This document shows, piece by piece, positions 21,918-29,815 of a DNA stretch of 59,732 nucleotides. Position 1 is the first letter of the stretch, and each line of letters starts with the position of its first letter. Position numbers and translations under genes: made by a program. The notes below the pieces were generated by a model. That model was not told the DNA's origin, did no database searches, and worked only from the letters and a program-made list of their open reading frames with translations. Source of the stretch: a virus; IMG/VR virus record IMGVR_UViG_3300032893_000049, positions 1 through 59,732 of that record. One strand, given 5' to 3'.

Positions 21918-22483
21918 GACCGCCACCCGCCCGTGCTGTACGCCTCACCGATCAACCGGGCGATCTCCACCGCAACGGCGGCCGGGACGTGGAGCCACTC
22001 GATCAGGACCGTCGCGGGGTCGTGGGTGCGGAACTCGCCGCCGCCGGCCCAGTACACCTGCGCAGTGGTCTTGGTGCCTTCACCGCCAGAGACCCGGCCG
22101 TCCGGCAGGTGCCCGGCGATCCGCTCAGCCACGCACCGCACGGCAGCTGCCTCATCACGCAACACGGCGAGCTTCGCCAGGACCCTCTGCAACTCCGCCA
22201 CGTATGGCGGCAGGAGTCGCCGCTCAATCTCCCGGGCGATGGCCTGCGCGCCACGGGACACGGCGACGGTGATCTCGAACCGCTTGTAGCCGACGCCGTC
22301 GGGGTACCCGCCACCCACCTCCACGCGGGACTCGTGGCTGCCCCACACCCACGCCAGGTGCAGTGCCCGCCCGTCGGCGTGCCGCAAGGCGACCCCCCAA
22401 GTGGGCCAGGCCGGGTCTCGGGTGAACCCGTCAAGGTGCCGGGCCACATCGTCGGCCAACCTGATCAGCGCCTGGTCGGTCAT
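21914..22483 (-). CDS. Hypothetical protein, 189 aa
   Basis: ATG 22483 overlaps the previous stop. The N-terminal domain pairs a helix (LIRLADDVARHLDGF) with strands (AWPTWGVALRHADGRALHLA, SRVEVGGGYPDG, FEITVAVSRG), followed by a long helix containing LPPYVAELQRVLAKLAVLRD. The pattern recalls small phage alpha/beta proteins of unknown role. Confidence 0.6.
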   Translation of the reverse strand: MTDQALIRLADDVARHLDGFTRDPAWPTWGVALRHADGRALHLAWVWGSHESRVEVGGGYPDGVGYKRFEITVAVSRGAQAIAREIERRLLPPYVAELQRVLAKLAVLRDEAAAVRCVAERIAGHLPDGRVSGGEGTKTTAQVYWAGGGEFRTHDPATVLIEWLHVPAAVAVEIARLIGEAYSTGGWRS

Positions 22484-22791
22484 GACCACGCCGCCAGGTC
22501 GTGCTTCTCCACCAGCGCCTGCGCGGCACGGGCGAGGGCCGATTCGCCCTTGGCGGCCTGCTTGACCAACCGGACCAGGTCCTCCCACATCTCGTCGCGG
22601 TTCAGGTTGAGGTCGCCGTGCAGGATCACCGACGACGGGGTCACGTCGGCGTGCTCGATGTCGACAGGCCATTCCAGGCCGTCCACCTCCACCCACACGG
22701 GGGTCGAGGGGTCCGCCTCGCTCAGGGTCCGTTGGAGGTCCCCGGCCAGGGCGTGCGCGCCGGCCGACACGGGCCGGAAGGACCCGCTCAC
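22480..22791 (-). CDS. Hypothetical protein, 103 aa
   Basis: GTG 22791 overlaps the previous stop (GTGA). An N-terminal helix (GAHALAGDLQRTLSEADP) precedes strands (VWVEVDGLEWPVDIEHADVT) and a C-terminal helix (EDLVRLVKQAAKGESALARA). No known family. It is translationally coupled on both sides. Confidence 0.55.
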   Translation of the reverse strand: MSGSFRPVSAGAHALAGDLQRTLSEADPSTPVWVEVDGLEWPVDIEHADVTPSSVILHGDLNLNRDEMWEDLVRLVKQAAKGESALARAAQALVEKHDLAAWS

Positions 22792-22964
22792 AGCGTCGCC
22801 CCGGCGTGCGACAGGAGCGCCGGCCCGGCGATCACCAGGTAGGGGGCCATCCCCAGGACGGTGCCGACGAGGGCGAGTCGGGCGGCGGAGTTGTCGCGGT
22901 GCCGGGCCCGCCGCAACGGGTTCCGGCCGGTCAAGGCGCTGGTGACGAACCGGTGGAAGCTCAT
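22788..22964 (-). CDS. Small membrane protein, 58 aa
   Basis: The ATG at 22964 begins a 58-residue protein with a basic N-terminus (RNPLRRARHRDN) and one long hydrophobic segment (LALVGTVLGMAPYLVIAGPA). The start overlaps the preceding stop (TGATG) and its stop overlaps the next GTG. No family recognised. Confidence 0.5.
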   Translation of the reverse strand: MSFHRFVTSALTGRNPLRRARHRDNSAARLALVGTVLGMAPYLVIAGPALLSHAGATL

Positions 22965-23113
22965 CAGGCCACCTGCTCACGGACAGCGGCGCGAACGGCG
23001 GCGGACCGGGACCCGCGGCGGCGGGTTGCGCGGCCCCGGTGGGGGCCTGCGGCGCCGGACGAGCGGCGGTCGAGGGTGGCCTGCACGCGGGCAGGCACAG
23101 GACGGCGGTTCAT
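22964..23113 (-). CDS. Very basic small protein, 49 aa
   Basis: ATG 23113, preceded by GAAAGGG. Nearly one third of residues are Arg (RGRATRRRGSRSAAVRAAVR). Such a peptide would bind nucleic acid non-specifically. It is coupled to the membrane protein downstream. Short, so accepted with caution. Confidence 0.45.
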   Translation of the reverse strand: MNRRPVPARVQATLDRRSSGAAGPHRGRATRRRGSRSAAVRAAVREQVA

Positions 23114-23164
23114 GGCGGGGGGCCCTTTCGTGGGTGGTGGTGGATGTGACTTGGGAATCGGGGT

Positions 23165-23710
23165 CTACGACGTCACCCGCTCGAGCAGGGTTTGCAGGTC
23201 CTTGCGGGACAGGCAGGGGTTGCCGAACTGGTCCCAGCGGACAGGGCCGATACCGGCGCGTTCGGCCAGGGCCTCAAGCTCGACCTTCTCGGCGGCCCGG
23301 AGGCGTTCCTGCCGGGCCGCCGCCCGCTCGGCCTGGGCGCGCCGCTCGTCACGGGCCTGCTGTGCGATCACGTACTCGGCCCAGCCGGAGTCGAGGCTGC
23401 GCAGCGTCACGAACTCGATGGCCAAGTTGCCGCCGTGGTAGGTCGTCGGTTCGCCGGTGTCCCTGTCAAGGACGAGCACGGCCACGAACTGGCCTGCGGT
23501 GTGCGTGGACGCGGTGTCCCGCACGTGGCTGGGCTTGTCCAACACGTGGCCACTGGCCAGCGTGACGGGCTTGTTCCAAGACCGGACCCGATCGCCCTTG
23601 TGGAACGGACCTACATCCAGCATCCGCACCCTCGCGGCGAAGCCGTTGCTGATGTGCCAGTCCCCGCCCTGCGCGTACTCCGCGCCCCGGACCAGATCGG
23701 TGCGCTTCAT
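23165..23710 (-). CDS. Hypothetical protein with coiled coil, 181 aa
   Basis: Residues 1-105 form a beta-rich domain (GGDWHISNGFAARVRMLDVG, VAVLVLDRDTG, IEFVTLRSLDS). Residues 108-150 are an Ala/Glu/Arg coiled coil (QARDERRAQAERAAARQERL), and a short C-terminal element ends DLQTLLERVTS. The gene is followed by a 51-base gap. No known family. Confidence 0.65.
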   Translation of the reverse strand: MKRTDLVRGAEYAQGGDWHISNGFAARVRMLDVGPFHKGDRVRSWNKPVTLASGHVLDKPSHVRDTASTHTAGQFVAVLVLDRDTGEPTTYHGGNLAIEFVTLRSLDSGWAEYVIAQQARDERRAQAERAAARQERLRAAEKVELEALAERAGIGPVRWDQFGNPCLSRKDLQTLLERVTS

Positions 23711-23713
23711 CCG

Positions 23714-23995
23714 TCAGCCCTCCTGCTGGTTGGCGAAGTGAACGACGTAGGTGACGGCGGCGGCATGGCCGCGGATCGCTGCGGCCCGGTCGCGGTAGCC
23801 GTCCACGATCGAGTCGGGCACGTCCTGCCCGAACATCGCGCGGAGGTCGGCGCCGAACACGCAGGTCTCCCAGCGGGTCTCCGGCTGGTTATTGGCGCCG
23901 ACGCCCTGGACGGCGAGGGTCGAGACGATGATGCCGCCGGGCAGGATGGTCTGGGCGACGTCAATGGCCCGCAGGGGGCGGAGCTCGTCGGTCAC
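23714..23995 (-). CDS. Hypothetical protein, 93 aa
   Basis: ATG 23995 is three bases from the upstream stop and its own stop is three bases from the next start. It has strands (GGIIVSTLAVQGVGANNQPE, TRWETCVFG) and a helix (IVDGYRDRAAAIRGHAAAVT). No family recognised; it shares the leaderless promoter of the 24211 gene. Confidence 0.6.
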   Translation of the reverse strand: MTDELRPLRAIDVAQTILPGGIIVSTLAVQGVGANNQPETRWETCVFGADLRAMFGQDVPDSIVDGYRDRAAAIRGHAAAVTYVVHFANQQEG

Positions 23996-23998
23996 AGT

Positions 23999-24211
23999 TC
24001 AGTCCTCCATGGCCTTGTCGAAGAAGGCGCGGGCTTCGGGGTCGTCGCGGTCGTCGCGAGCCGCGAGCTCGTCCACGACGCGGTTGATCTGGTCGCGGCG
24101 CTTGTCGTATCCGCCGTCCCGGCGGCCGCCGTTGTAGCGGCGGGCGGTCAGCTCCTCGTACCGGGCGATCAGCTCGGCGGTGGTGAGGCCCTGTAGCCGC
24201 TTCGTCGTCAT
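23999..24211 (-). CDS. Small charged helical protein, 70 aa (leaderless)
   Basis: The ATG at 24211 lies six bases past the -10 box of the promoter at 24218, so the transcript is probably leaderless. The product is almost all helix and highly charged (TTAELIARYEELTARRYNGG, KRRDQINRVVDELAARDDRD). It is the first gene of the leftward accessory operon. Confidence 0.7.
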   Translation of the reverse strand: MTTKRLQGLTTAELIARYEELTARRYNGGRRDGGYDKRRDQINRVVDELAARDDRDDPEARAFFDKAMED

Positions 24212-24217
24212 GTGACC

Positions 24218-24246
24218 AGTAAACCGGATGTCCGGCCGAAAAGCAA
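24218..24246 (-). promoter_or_regulatory. SigA-like leaderless promoter (family member c)
   Basis: Minus-strand TTGCTT, 17-base spacer, TTTACT, then GGTCAC and ATG. The spacer contains CCGGA/TCCGG around CA. It is divergent from promoter d. Confidence 0.75.
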
Positions 24247-24270
24247 TCGGAATCTAACGGCCGTAACCGC

Positions 24271-24299
24271 TAGACAGAAGCGCGGAGGATGGGTTTAAT
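24271..24299 (+). promoter_or_regulatory. SigA-like leaderless promoter (family member d)
   Basis: TAGACA, 17-base spacer, TTTAAT, then AGTCAC and the ATG at 24306. The spacer palindrome is weak here, which makes this the most divergent clear member. Confidence 0.75.
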
Positions 24300-24305
24300 A
24301 GTCAC

Positions 24306-24488
24306 ATGACGACGACCACCGCCCCCGCCCCCCGCACCGTCGAGGCGTTCATCGCCAGCCTGTTCACCGACCGGGACACCTACCCGGCCCCCTGCGGCGC
24401 CGACATCGACTTCACGACGGACGAGCAGGGCGACGAGGACTGGCGGGAGCACCTGCGCACCTGCACCAGTTGCGGGCGCGAGGACTGA
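24306..24488 (+). CDS. Small protein with Cys pair, 60 aa (leaderless)
   Basis: The ATG lies at the predicted transcription start. The acidic product (YPAPCGADIDFTTDEQGDED) ends HLRTCTSCGRED, so C, H and CxxC could form a zinc site like that of small anti-sigma zinc proteins. No family is certain. Two hairpins follow. Confidence 0.65.
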   Translation: MTTTTAPAPRTVEAFIASLFTDRDTYPAPCGADIDFTTDEQGDEDWREHLRTCTSCGRED

Positions 24489-24496
24489 GTCTCCCG

Positions 24497-24531
24497 GTCC
24501 CCGCCGTCGCCCCCGATACGGCGGCGGGGAC
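24497..24531 (+). terminator. Hairpin after the 60-aa gene
   Basis: Ten-base arms GTCCCCGCCG and complement with a 15-base loop; a second pairing register (CCGCCGT/ACGGCGG) is possible. It lies eight bases after the stop. Confidence 0.6.
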
Positions 24532-24566
24532 TGGGCTCCAACCCCCGGGCTCACCTGGGCCCCGGT

Positions 24567-24617
24567 GAGGACCCCCACTCGACGGCCTCTCGTCGTCATG
24601 GCCCGGTGGGGGTCCTC
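24567..24617 (+). promoter_or_regulatory. Nested hairpin leader upstream of 24656
   Basis: Outer arms GAGGACCCCCAC (24567-24578) and complement (24606-24617) enclose an inner CGACG/CGTCG hairpin. Placed 39 bases before the next ATG, it could be an attenuator or a second terminator. Confidence 0.5.
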
Positions 24618-24655
24618 TCCAGGACGCAGGAAACCGACGATCGGAGCCCCCCGCC

Positions 24656-24838
24656 ATGGCTGAGCACGTGGAGTACGCCCGCGCCGCCGAGTTGGTGTGC
24701 GAGTTGACCGACGAGGGTCTGTGCCTGAGCTGGGGTGGCGGCGGCCGGTTGGTCGTGACGGGTAGCCCGGACGAGGTGTGCGACCTGGGTGAGCTGGTGG
24801 TGGCCGCTGGCGTGGCCGCGGTGCTGGCCGCCGACTGA
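24656..24838 (+). CDS. Hypothetical protein, 60 aa
   Basis: Small acidic alpha/beta protein (AAELVCELTDEGLCLSWGGG, RLVVTGSPDEVCDLGELVVA) with three Cys residues. CGGAG lies upstream at suitable spacing. No family recognised. It sits between structured leader hairpins and the ArdC promoter. Confidence 0.55.
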   Translation: MAEHVEYARAAELVCELTDEGLCLSWGGGGRLVVTGSPDEVCDLGELVVAAGVAAVLAAD

Positions 24839-24845
24839 CATCCTC

Positions 24846-24874
24846 TTGACTAATAGCCGAACATACGGTTTACT
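24846..24874 (+). promoter_or_regulatory. SigA-like palindromic promoter (family member e) for ardC
   Basis: TTGACT, 17-base spacer, TTTACT, AGTCAC. The spacer holds GCCG/CGGT around six bases. Here the ATG is replaced by GTA, and the gene starts 36 bases later behind AAGGAG. Confidence 0.85.
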
Positions 24875-24916
24875 AGTCACGTAAGCAAGTCAGGGCCCCC
24901 CGCCAAGGAGCACCCC

Positions 24917-25864
24917 GTGACCACCACCAGCCGCAAGACCACCAAGCGGACCATCAGCCCCGCCGAGCAGGCCCGCCGCGACGCCGACCGCCAAGCCAAG
25001 GTCGAAGCCGCCCACACCCTGCTCACCGAGGGCATCGCCAACCTCACCAACTCCACCCAGTGGACCGCGATGCTCACCACCGCCGCCCGCTTCCACCACT
25101 ACAGCTGGCGGAACTGCCTGATGATCCTCTCCCAGCGTGAGGACGCCACCCGCGTCGCGGGATACAAGACGTGGCAGGCCCTCGGCCGGCAGGTCCGCAA
25201 GGGCGAACCCGGCATCAAGATCTGGGCGCACATCACCGTGTGGCGGGACCCCAAGGACTCCGACCCCGCCGACACCATCGACCCCAAGACCGGCAAGGTC
25301 CGCCGCGACGGGTACCGCATCGAGCACGTGTGGGACATCGCCCAGACCGACGGTGACCCCCTCCCCGACACCGAACAGCCCAGGCCGACCCTGCTGACCG
25401 GCGACGCCCCCGACGGCTTGTGGGACGCCCTCGCCGCCCAGGTCACCGCCCTCGGTTACACCCTCCGCCGCGCGGCCCACCCGTCCAGCCCGGACGCGAA
25501 CGGCACCACCGACCCCCGTAACCGGACCGTCTACGTCCGCCCCGACCTGAACCCCGCGCAGGCCGTGAAGACCCTCGCCCACGAGATCGCCCACATCCGG
25601 TGCGGGCACACCGACCCCGGCCAGCACACCCCCCGCACCCGCGGCGAGGTCGAGGCCGAGTCCGTCGCCTTCGTGGTCGCCTCCTACTTCGGGTTGGACA
25701 CCAGCGACTACACCCTCGCCTACGTCGCCGGCTGGGCGGAGGACGGCAAGGAGACCGAGGCCGTCACCGAGACCGCCGACACGGTCATCCGGGTGGCCCG
25801 GCAGATCATCGACGACGCCGAGGAGCACATGACCCCCGACCTGCCGGTGGCGGTCGGCCAGTAA
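24917..25864 (+). CDS. ardC: ArdC-like antirestriction protein (ssDNA-binding plus metallopeptidase)
   Basis: The 315-residue product has the ArdC N-terminal domain (HHYSWRNCLMILSQREDATR, VAGYKTWQALGRQVRKGEPG, IKIWAHITVW) and a C-terminal zinc-peptidase-like domain with HEIAH in VKTLAHEIAHIRCGH and a downstream EVEAESVAFVVASYFGLD segment. ArdC proteins bind single-stranded DNA and protect incoming plasmid or phage DNA from restriction. Expression from a promoter of the shared palindromic family suggests early synthesis, fitting a defence role next to the DNA-modification operon. GTG start behind AAGGAG. Confidence 0.88.
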   Translation: MTTTSRKTTKRTISPAEQARRDADRQAKVEAAHTLLTEGIANLTNSTQWTAMLTTAARFHHYSWRNCLMILSQREDATRVAGYKTWQALGRQVRKGEPGIKIWAHITVWRDPKDSDPADTIDPKTGKVRRDGYRIEHVWDIAQTDGDPLPDTEQPRPTLLTGDAPDGLWDALAAQVTALGYTLRRAAHPSSPDANGTTDPRNRTVYVRPDLNPAQAVKTLAHEIAHIRCGHTDPGQHTPRTRGEVEAESVAFVVASYFGLDTSDYTLAYVAGWAEDGKETEAVTETADTVIRVARQIIDDAEEHMTPDLPVAVGQ

Positions 25865-25877
25865 CACCCCAAGCACT

Positions 25878-25912
25878 CGCCCCCGCCCGGCAGGGAAGGC
25901 CGGGCGGGGGCG
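25878..25912 (+). terminator. Terminator after ardC
   Basis: A 14-bp perfect stem (arm CGCCCCCGCCCGGC) with a 7-base loop, 14 bases after the ardC stop. Confidence 0.85.
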
Positions 25913-25932
25913 GGCACCACACGACCACCATG

Positions 25933-25959
25933 TTGCCGGTTGTTACCAACAATGGCCGG
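25933..25959. promoter_or_regulatory. Operator-like TTGCCGGTTGTT element upstream of 26029
   Basis: TTGCCGGTTGTT is followed after ACC by AACAATGGCCGG, an imperfect inverted repeat with a perfect TTGTT/AACAA core. It resembles the perfect repeat at 15855 and the element at 33881, all ahead of rightward genes. Confidence 0.5.
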
Positions 25960-26028
25960 TCGACGGCGGTACCATCCGATCCGACACGACCCCCAACACA
26001 CCCCCGCCAAGTACCCACAGGAGACCGC

Positions 26029-27255
26029 ATGAGCCACTACGTGGTCGTCGTCGTCACCGACAAACCCGACGACGTCGAATCGGCCCTCGCCCCCTACGAC
26101 GAGAACCTCGACGTCGACACCTACCCCAACTCCGCCGGGACGGTCGCCGACCACGCCCGCAACGCCCGCGACTGGTACGGCGAACACCCCCAGTACGCCC
26201 CGGAGGACCTGCTGCGCCACCGGATCCCCGCCGACCCGCAGGACGGCCACCCCGGCGACATCGTGCTGTTCGGGTCCCCGGACGGGGACGACACGCAGGT
26301 GTTCATCGAGTACGACCTCACCTTCACCACGCACACCACGACGTCGGACTTCGGCATGGAAGAGACCCACGGCACCTGGAACAACCCCGACGACGCCCGC
26401 GCGTTCCTCAAGGCCCTGCCCGAGGAGGTCCTGGCCCTCACCTACAGCCGCGACGACTACACGAACGTGCGGGTCGAAGGCGATCAGGTCATGTACGACT
26501 CCACCAGCAACCCGGACGGACTCTGGGACTGGTGGACCATCGGCGGCCGCTGGCGCGGGTACTTTCACCTCAAGCCAACCGACCCCGACTCCCCCGAACC
26601 GGGGGAACTCGGCGAGCCGGGCGTCCCCGAGATCATGCGGTTGCGTGACGGCCAGGCCGGCGAGGACTACACCGGCCGCGCCGACCAGGTCCAGTGGAAG
26701 AACGTTGACCGCGACGCCAGGCGCGAGGCTGCCCGGGCCAAGGCGAACCAGGAGTACGACGAGTTCGAGGCCGTGACCGCCGGGATCGACCCGCCCGAGC
26801 AGTCGTTCTCGGAGCTTGTTGACTCTGTGCTCACGGCCTCCGGTGTCCCCACCGACTGGTTCGAATACCTGGCCGCCACCGCCGAACGCCGGGAGGCCGG
26901 AGACAAGTCGTGGCGCGAACCGTGGGACAACGCCATCCAGCAGGCCCGCGAACGCTGGCACGCCCACCCGTGGGTGATGGCGTTCCGTGCGGCCCGCATC
27001 TGGGCGGACGACCCGATCAAGGACTACTGCGTGCACGCCGGCGGCCGGGACGAGTACGTGCGCCGCGCCGTCAACGCCGCTGGCGTCCCCTACGCCCTGA
27101 TCGTGGACGGTCAGTGGATCGCCAAGGGCCACATGGGTTGGTTCGGCATGTCGGACGACACCGTCACGCAGGACGACTGGAACGCCAAGGTCCAGGAGCT
27201 GTTCGACTCCCTCGACGGCGAGAAGTGGGTCACCGCCGTCGACTGCCACATCTGA
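26029..27255 (+). CDS. Hypothetical phage protein, 408 aa
   Basis: The ATG follows a GGAG-containing site. The N-terminus SHYVVVVVTDKPDDVESALA and a middle segment with DGLWDWWTIGGRWRGYFHLK are typical of a family of large uncharacterised actinophage proteins. The central part is acidic; the C-terminal 130 residues contain a helical domain (RWHAHPWVMAFRAARIWADD) and end in a small beta unit. No catalytic motif is evident. It is the first gene behind the 25933 element. Confidence 0.65.
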   Translation: MSHYVVVVVTDKPDDVESALAPYDENLDVDTYPNSAGTVADHARNARDWYGEHPQYAPEDLLRHRIPADPQDGHPGDIVLFGSPDGDDTQVFIEYDLTFTTHTTTSDFGMEETHGTWNNPDDARAFLKALPEEVLALTYSRDDYTNVRVEGDQVMYDSTSNPDGLWDWWTIGGRWRGYFHLKPTDPDSPEPGELGEPGVPEIMRLRDGQAGEDYTGRADQVQWKNVDRDARREAARAKANQEYDEFEAVTAGIDPPEQSFSELVDSVLTASGVPTDWFEYLAATAERREAGDKSWREPWDNAIQQARERWHAHPWVMAFRAARIWADDPIKDYCVHAGGRDEYVRRAVNAAGVPYALIVDGQWIAKGHMGWFGMSDDTVTQDDWNAKVQELFDSLDGEKWVTAVDCHI

Positions 27256-27263
27256 CCCCCCGT

Positions 27264-27308
27264 GACTGGGGGTGGGGGTCGGACCCCGTTGCGGACCCCA
27301 CCCCAGTC
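27264..27308 (+). terminator. Imperfect hairpin after the 408-aa gene
   Basis: GACTGGGGGTGGGGGTC pairs with GACCCCACCCCAGTC with two bulged G residues and a 13-base loop. It lies 9 bases after the stop and 23 bases before the next start. Confidence 0.5.
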
Positions 27309-27330
27309 CATCCCTCCCGGGCGGACCCCG

Positions 27331-27543
27331 ATGAACCTGCAGATGTTCCAGGCCTTCGCCAGCGAGTACCCGATCCTCGCGGCGCTGCTGGTGTTCGCCA
27401 TCGTCTGGCAGGCGTGGGGCGTGGCCTGGGAGGTCATCGACTGGATCCGCGCGGTCCGCCACAACCGGCGCCGCACCGGGCACCAGCCCCAGCACGCGCA
27501 CGACCCCAGCGCCCCCGGCAACGGAAACGACGTCGCTGCCTGA
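27331..27543 (+). CDS. Small membrane protein, 70 aa
   Basis: ATG 27331. One strong membrane helix (ILAALLVFAIVWQAWGVAWE) is followed by a basic stretch (RAVRHNRRRTGHQPQ) and a polar tail. The topology is like small phage inner-membrane anchors. No family recognised. Confidence 0.55.
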   Translation: MNLQMFQAFASEYPILAALLVFAIVWQAWGVAWEVIDWIRAVRHNRRRTGHQPQHAHDPSAPGNGNDVAA

Positions 27544-27567
27544 TCCCGCCACCCGGAAGGAACCCCC

Positions 27568-27987
27568 ATGCCCGACCCCACCCCACCCCCCAAGATCGGC
27601 GTCCTGGAGGCCTTGCAGCTGCTGCGCGCACAGCTCGCCAAGCGTGGCCCGGACTTCGTGTACCCCCACGCCGACGACATCTGCTCCAACTGGACCAGCG
27701 CCCCCGGCGGCCCCCACCTGCCGGACTGCATCGTCGGGCACGTCCTGTTCGACCTGGCCCAGCAGGGCCGCCTGGACTGGGGTGAGGTCCCGCAGTCCGC
27801 CGACATCTACGCCACGAACGTCGACCTGGGCCGCCCGTTCGACCCCGAAGCCGTCGAGGTCCTGGAGGTCGCCCAGGACCTGCAGGACCGCGGCCGCCCT
27901 TGGGGGTTCGCGGTCCGTGAGGCCGTCGAGCGGGCCCGGGACCTGGGTTACGACGTGCCCGACGAGACGGTGACCCCAGGTGCGTGA
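27568..27987 (+). CDS. Hypothetical protein, 139 aa
   Basis: The start follows GGAAGGAA. The helix-rich sequence (GVLEALQLLRAQLAKRGPDF, CIVGHVLFDLAQQGRLDWGE, VEVLEVAQDLQDRGRPWGFA) has no catalytic motif. Its end overlaps the next gene by 8 bases. Function unknown. Confidence 0.65.
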   Translation: MPDPTPPPKIGVLEALQLLRAQLAKRGPDFVYPHADDICSNWTSAPGGPHLPDCIVGHVLFDLAQQGRLDWGEVPQSADIYATNVDLGRPFDPEAVEVLEVAQDLQDRGRPWGFAVREAVERARDLGYDVPDETVTPGA

Positions 27988-28549
27988 CGTGCGGCCCTGG
28001 GTTGCTCGTCTGGGGCACCACGCGAAACCGCCCCTGACCGTGATCGTGGTGGCCTTCGCCGTCGCCCCGGACTTCCACGTCCACGGCTGGTGGCAGGTCC
28101 TGCGCCTGCTGCCGGCGGCCGTGGTTATCACCCTGCTGGCCGCCAGCTACGTCCACGACCGGGGGCTGTGCGGGCAGTGCATCGCCCGGTTCCCCCTGGA
28201 CGTGCAGGCGCAGGCCGACGCCAAGGTCGGCACCTTGCGACTCGCGCACCGACTGGACCACCCGCTGACCAATTCAGCCTTCTACGCGGTGCTCGGCGTC
28301 CTGGCCCTCTCGGAGTGGTACTGGCAGCCGCACATCGGCCGGTGGCAGTGGTCGCAGTTCTCGATCACGTTCGCCTTGTGGGTGATCGTCGTCCACCGCG
28401 CCGAGTCCATCCATTCCCGGCTGCAGGTGGCGTGCCCGTTCTGCCACTGGGGCCGCGGACACGGGGGCGACGACAGCGACGGCGCCCCGGAACCCCCCGA
28501 CCCCCACACCGTGACCGACCAGCCGCCCGCACCGACCACCCGACCCTGA
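27980..28549 (+). CDS. Membrane protein with two CxxC motifs, 189 aa
   Basis: Four hydrophobic segments: LTVIVVAFAVAPDF, LRLLPAAVVITLLAASYVHD, SAFYAVLGVLALSEWYWQ and ITFALWVIVVH. CGQCIARFP follows the second and CPFCHWGRGHGG the fourth, so both Cys pairs would face the cytosol and could bind metal. A Pro-rich tail ends the protein. GTG start; family unknown. Confidence 0.65.
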   Translation: MRDVRPWVARLGHHAKPPLTVIVVAFAVAPDFHVHGWWQVLRLLPAAVVITLLAASYVHDRGLCGQCIARFPLDVQAQADAKVGTLRLAHRLDHPLTNSAFYAVLGVLALSEWYWQPHIGRWQWSQFSITFALWVIVVHRAESIHSRLQVACPFCHWGRGHGGDDSDGAPEPPDPHTVTDQPPAPTTRP

Positions 28550-28562
28550 GCGGAGAACCCCG

Positions 28563-29105
28563 ATGGCCAAGCCCGGAGACCGCGTGTTCGCGGTCAGCAA
28601 CGTCACCCCAGACACCGTCTACCTGTTCGGGTTCGGCACGTACGCCGGCCGGAAACTGGCGCCCGGCACGAAGCCGGAGGACCTGGTTCCGTCCGAGGCC
28701 GACATCGCCGAGTCCGCCCGGATGATCCAGGAGATGGACGCCGACGCCGCCAACCTCGACACGGTGTCCGACCGGATCGCCCGCGAGAACGGCGCCACCG
28801 AGGAGGAGATCGCCACCTATCAGGCGGAACGCGCCGCGTACCGGGCGCGACCCGTCAACGAACGGGCCGTGGAACTGTCCCGGCAGGTCGCCGAGTCGCT
28901 GGCCCGCAATCCCCGCATCGACCTCGACAACGGTGGCCACGCGTGGGGGTTCGAGTGCTGGTGGGGTCCCGAGGACCGGTTCGAGGAGATCCGGCAGGGC
29001 CGCGCCGTCGTCGAGATTGTCCCGCAGTTCAACGAGAAGGGCCCCAACGAGCCGGCAACGGCCGTGGAGCGGAGCCTCCAGGCGCTGATCAGAGAGATCG
29101 CATGA
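28563..29105 (+). CDS. Hypothetical protein, 180 aa
   Basis: The N-terminus (DRVFAVSNVTPDTVYLFGFG, TYAGRKLAPG) resembles a small beta domain, and the C-terminal two thirds are helical and acidic, with GGHAWGFECWWGPEDRF conserved-looking. Its stop overlaps the next ATG. No family recognised. Confidence 0.6.
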   Translation: MAKPGDRVFAVSNVTPDTVYLFGFGTYAGRKLAPGTKPEDLVPSEADIAESARMIQEMDADAANLDTVSDRIARENGATEEEIATYQAERAAYRARPVNERAVELSRQVAESLARNPRIDLDNGGHAWGFECWWGPEDRFEEIRQGRAVVEIVPQFNEKGPNEPATAVERSLQALIREIA

Positions 29106-29815
29106 TGGAGCCGCCATTCACTCCGGGCCTGTACCGGGTGACGTTCGACCGGATCGGCCGCGACCGCCCAGGCCCGCTCCTTGCCCCGGCCGGGACCGGC
29201 CCGGACCTGGCCGACGCCGTCTACCGGTACGCCGACCCGCACATCGGCTCCAGCGACCTGGAGGTGGACGTCAAGTTCGACGGCGGCGGTTTCCTCACCG
29301 TCGGCGGAATGCGCGACGCGGGCACATTCCGGTGGGAGCTGATCCGCGCACCGAAGCGGATCCAGTTGCGGCGCACGAAGGGCTGGCGGATGCCGGCCGG
29401 CGCCGTCAGCGTGGCCCGGCCCACACGGTGGGGCAACCCGTTCCGGTGGCACCACCCGACGATGGGCCTGGTCCACGAACCCGGGATCGGCGGCGACCGG
29501 CCCTGGGACTACGAGGGCCGCATCAGCCGGGCCGGCAACCGCCACGACTTCCATTTCGGAGGCGGTCGGGTCGTCGAGGCGCACGTCCGGTGGGCGACCC
29601 GCGCCGAACTGGTCGAGCTGTTCCGGTTGGCGCTTGTGCGTGAACCCACGGCGGGGATGCGGATGGCGTACCCGTCCGGGTCGTTCGTGAAGGTGACCGT
29701 TGAGGAGGTCCGTCGCGATCTCGCCGGCCGGGATCTGGCGTGCTGGTGCCCGGATGGTCAGCCGTGCCACGCCGACGTGCTGCTCGGCATCGCCAACAGC
29801 GAGGCACCGTCGTGA
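29102..29815 (+). CDS. DUF4326-domain protein, 237 aa
   Basis: The C-terminal 150 residues carry DUF4326 landmarks: QLRRTKGWRMPAGAVSVARP, TRWGNPFRW, and at the end RRDLAGRDLACWCPDGQPCH with ADVLL. DUF4326 is widespread in phages and of unknown biochemical function; its CWC...CH end suggests metal binding. The N-terminal 80 residues are separate and uncharacterised. The start overlaps the upstream stop; ATG 29105 is an equal alternative. Confidence 0.8.
   Translation: MMEPPFTPGLYRVTFDRIGRDRPGPLLAPAGTGPDLADAVYRYADPHIGSSDLEVDVKFDGGGFLTVGGMRDAGTFRWELIRAPKRIQLRRTKGWRMPAGAVSVARPTRWGNPFRWHHPTMGLVHEPGIGGDRPWDYEGRISRAGNRHDFHFGGGRVVEAHVRWATRAELVELFRLALVREPTAGMRMAYPSGSFVKVTVEEVRRDLAGRDLACWCPDGQPCHADVLLGIANSEAPS

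Noticed and set aside
25720-28131. An 803-codon minus-strand open frame
   Set aside because: It lies antisense to ardC and four downstream rightward genes, has no ribosome-binding site and shows shadow-type composition.
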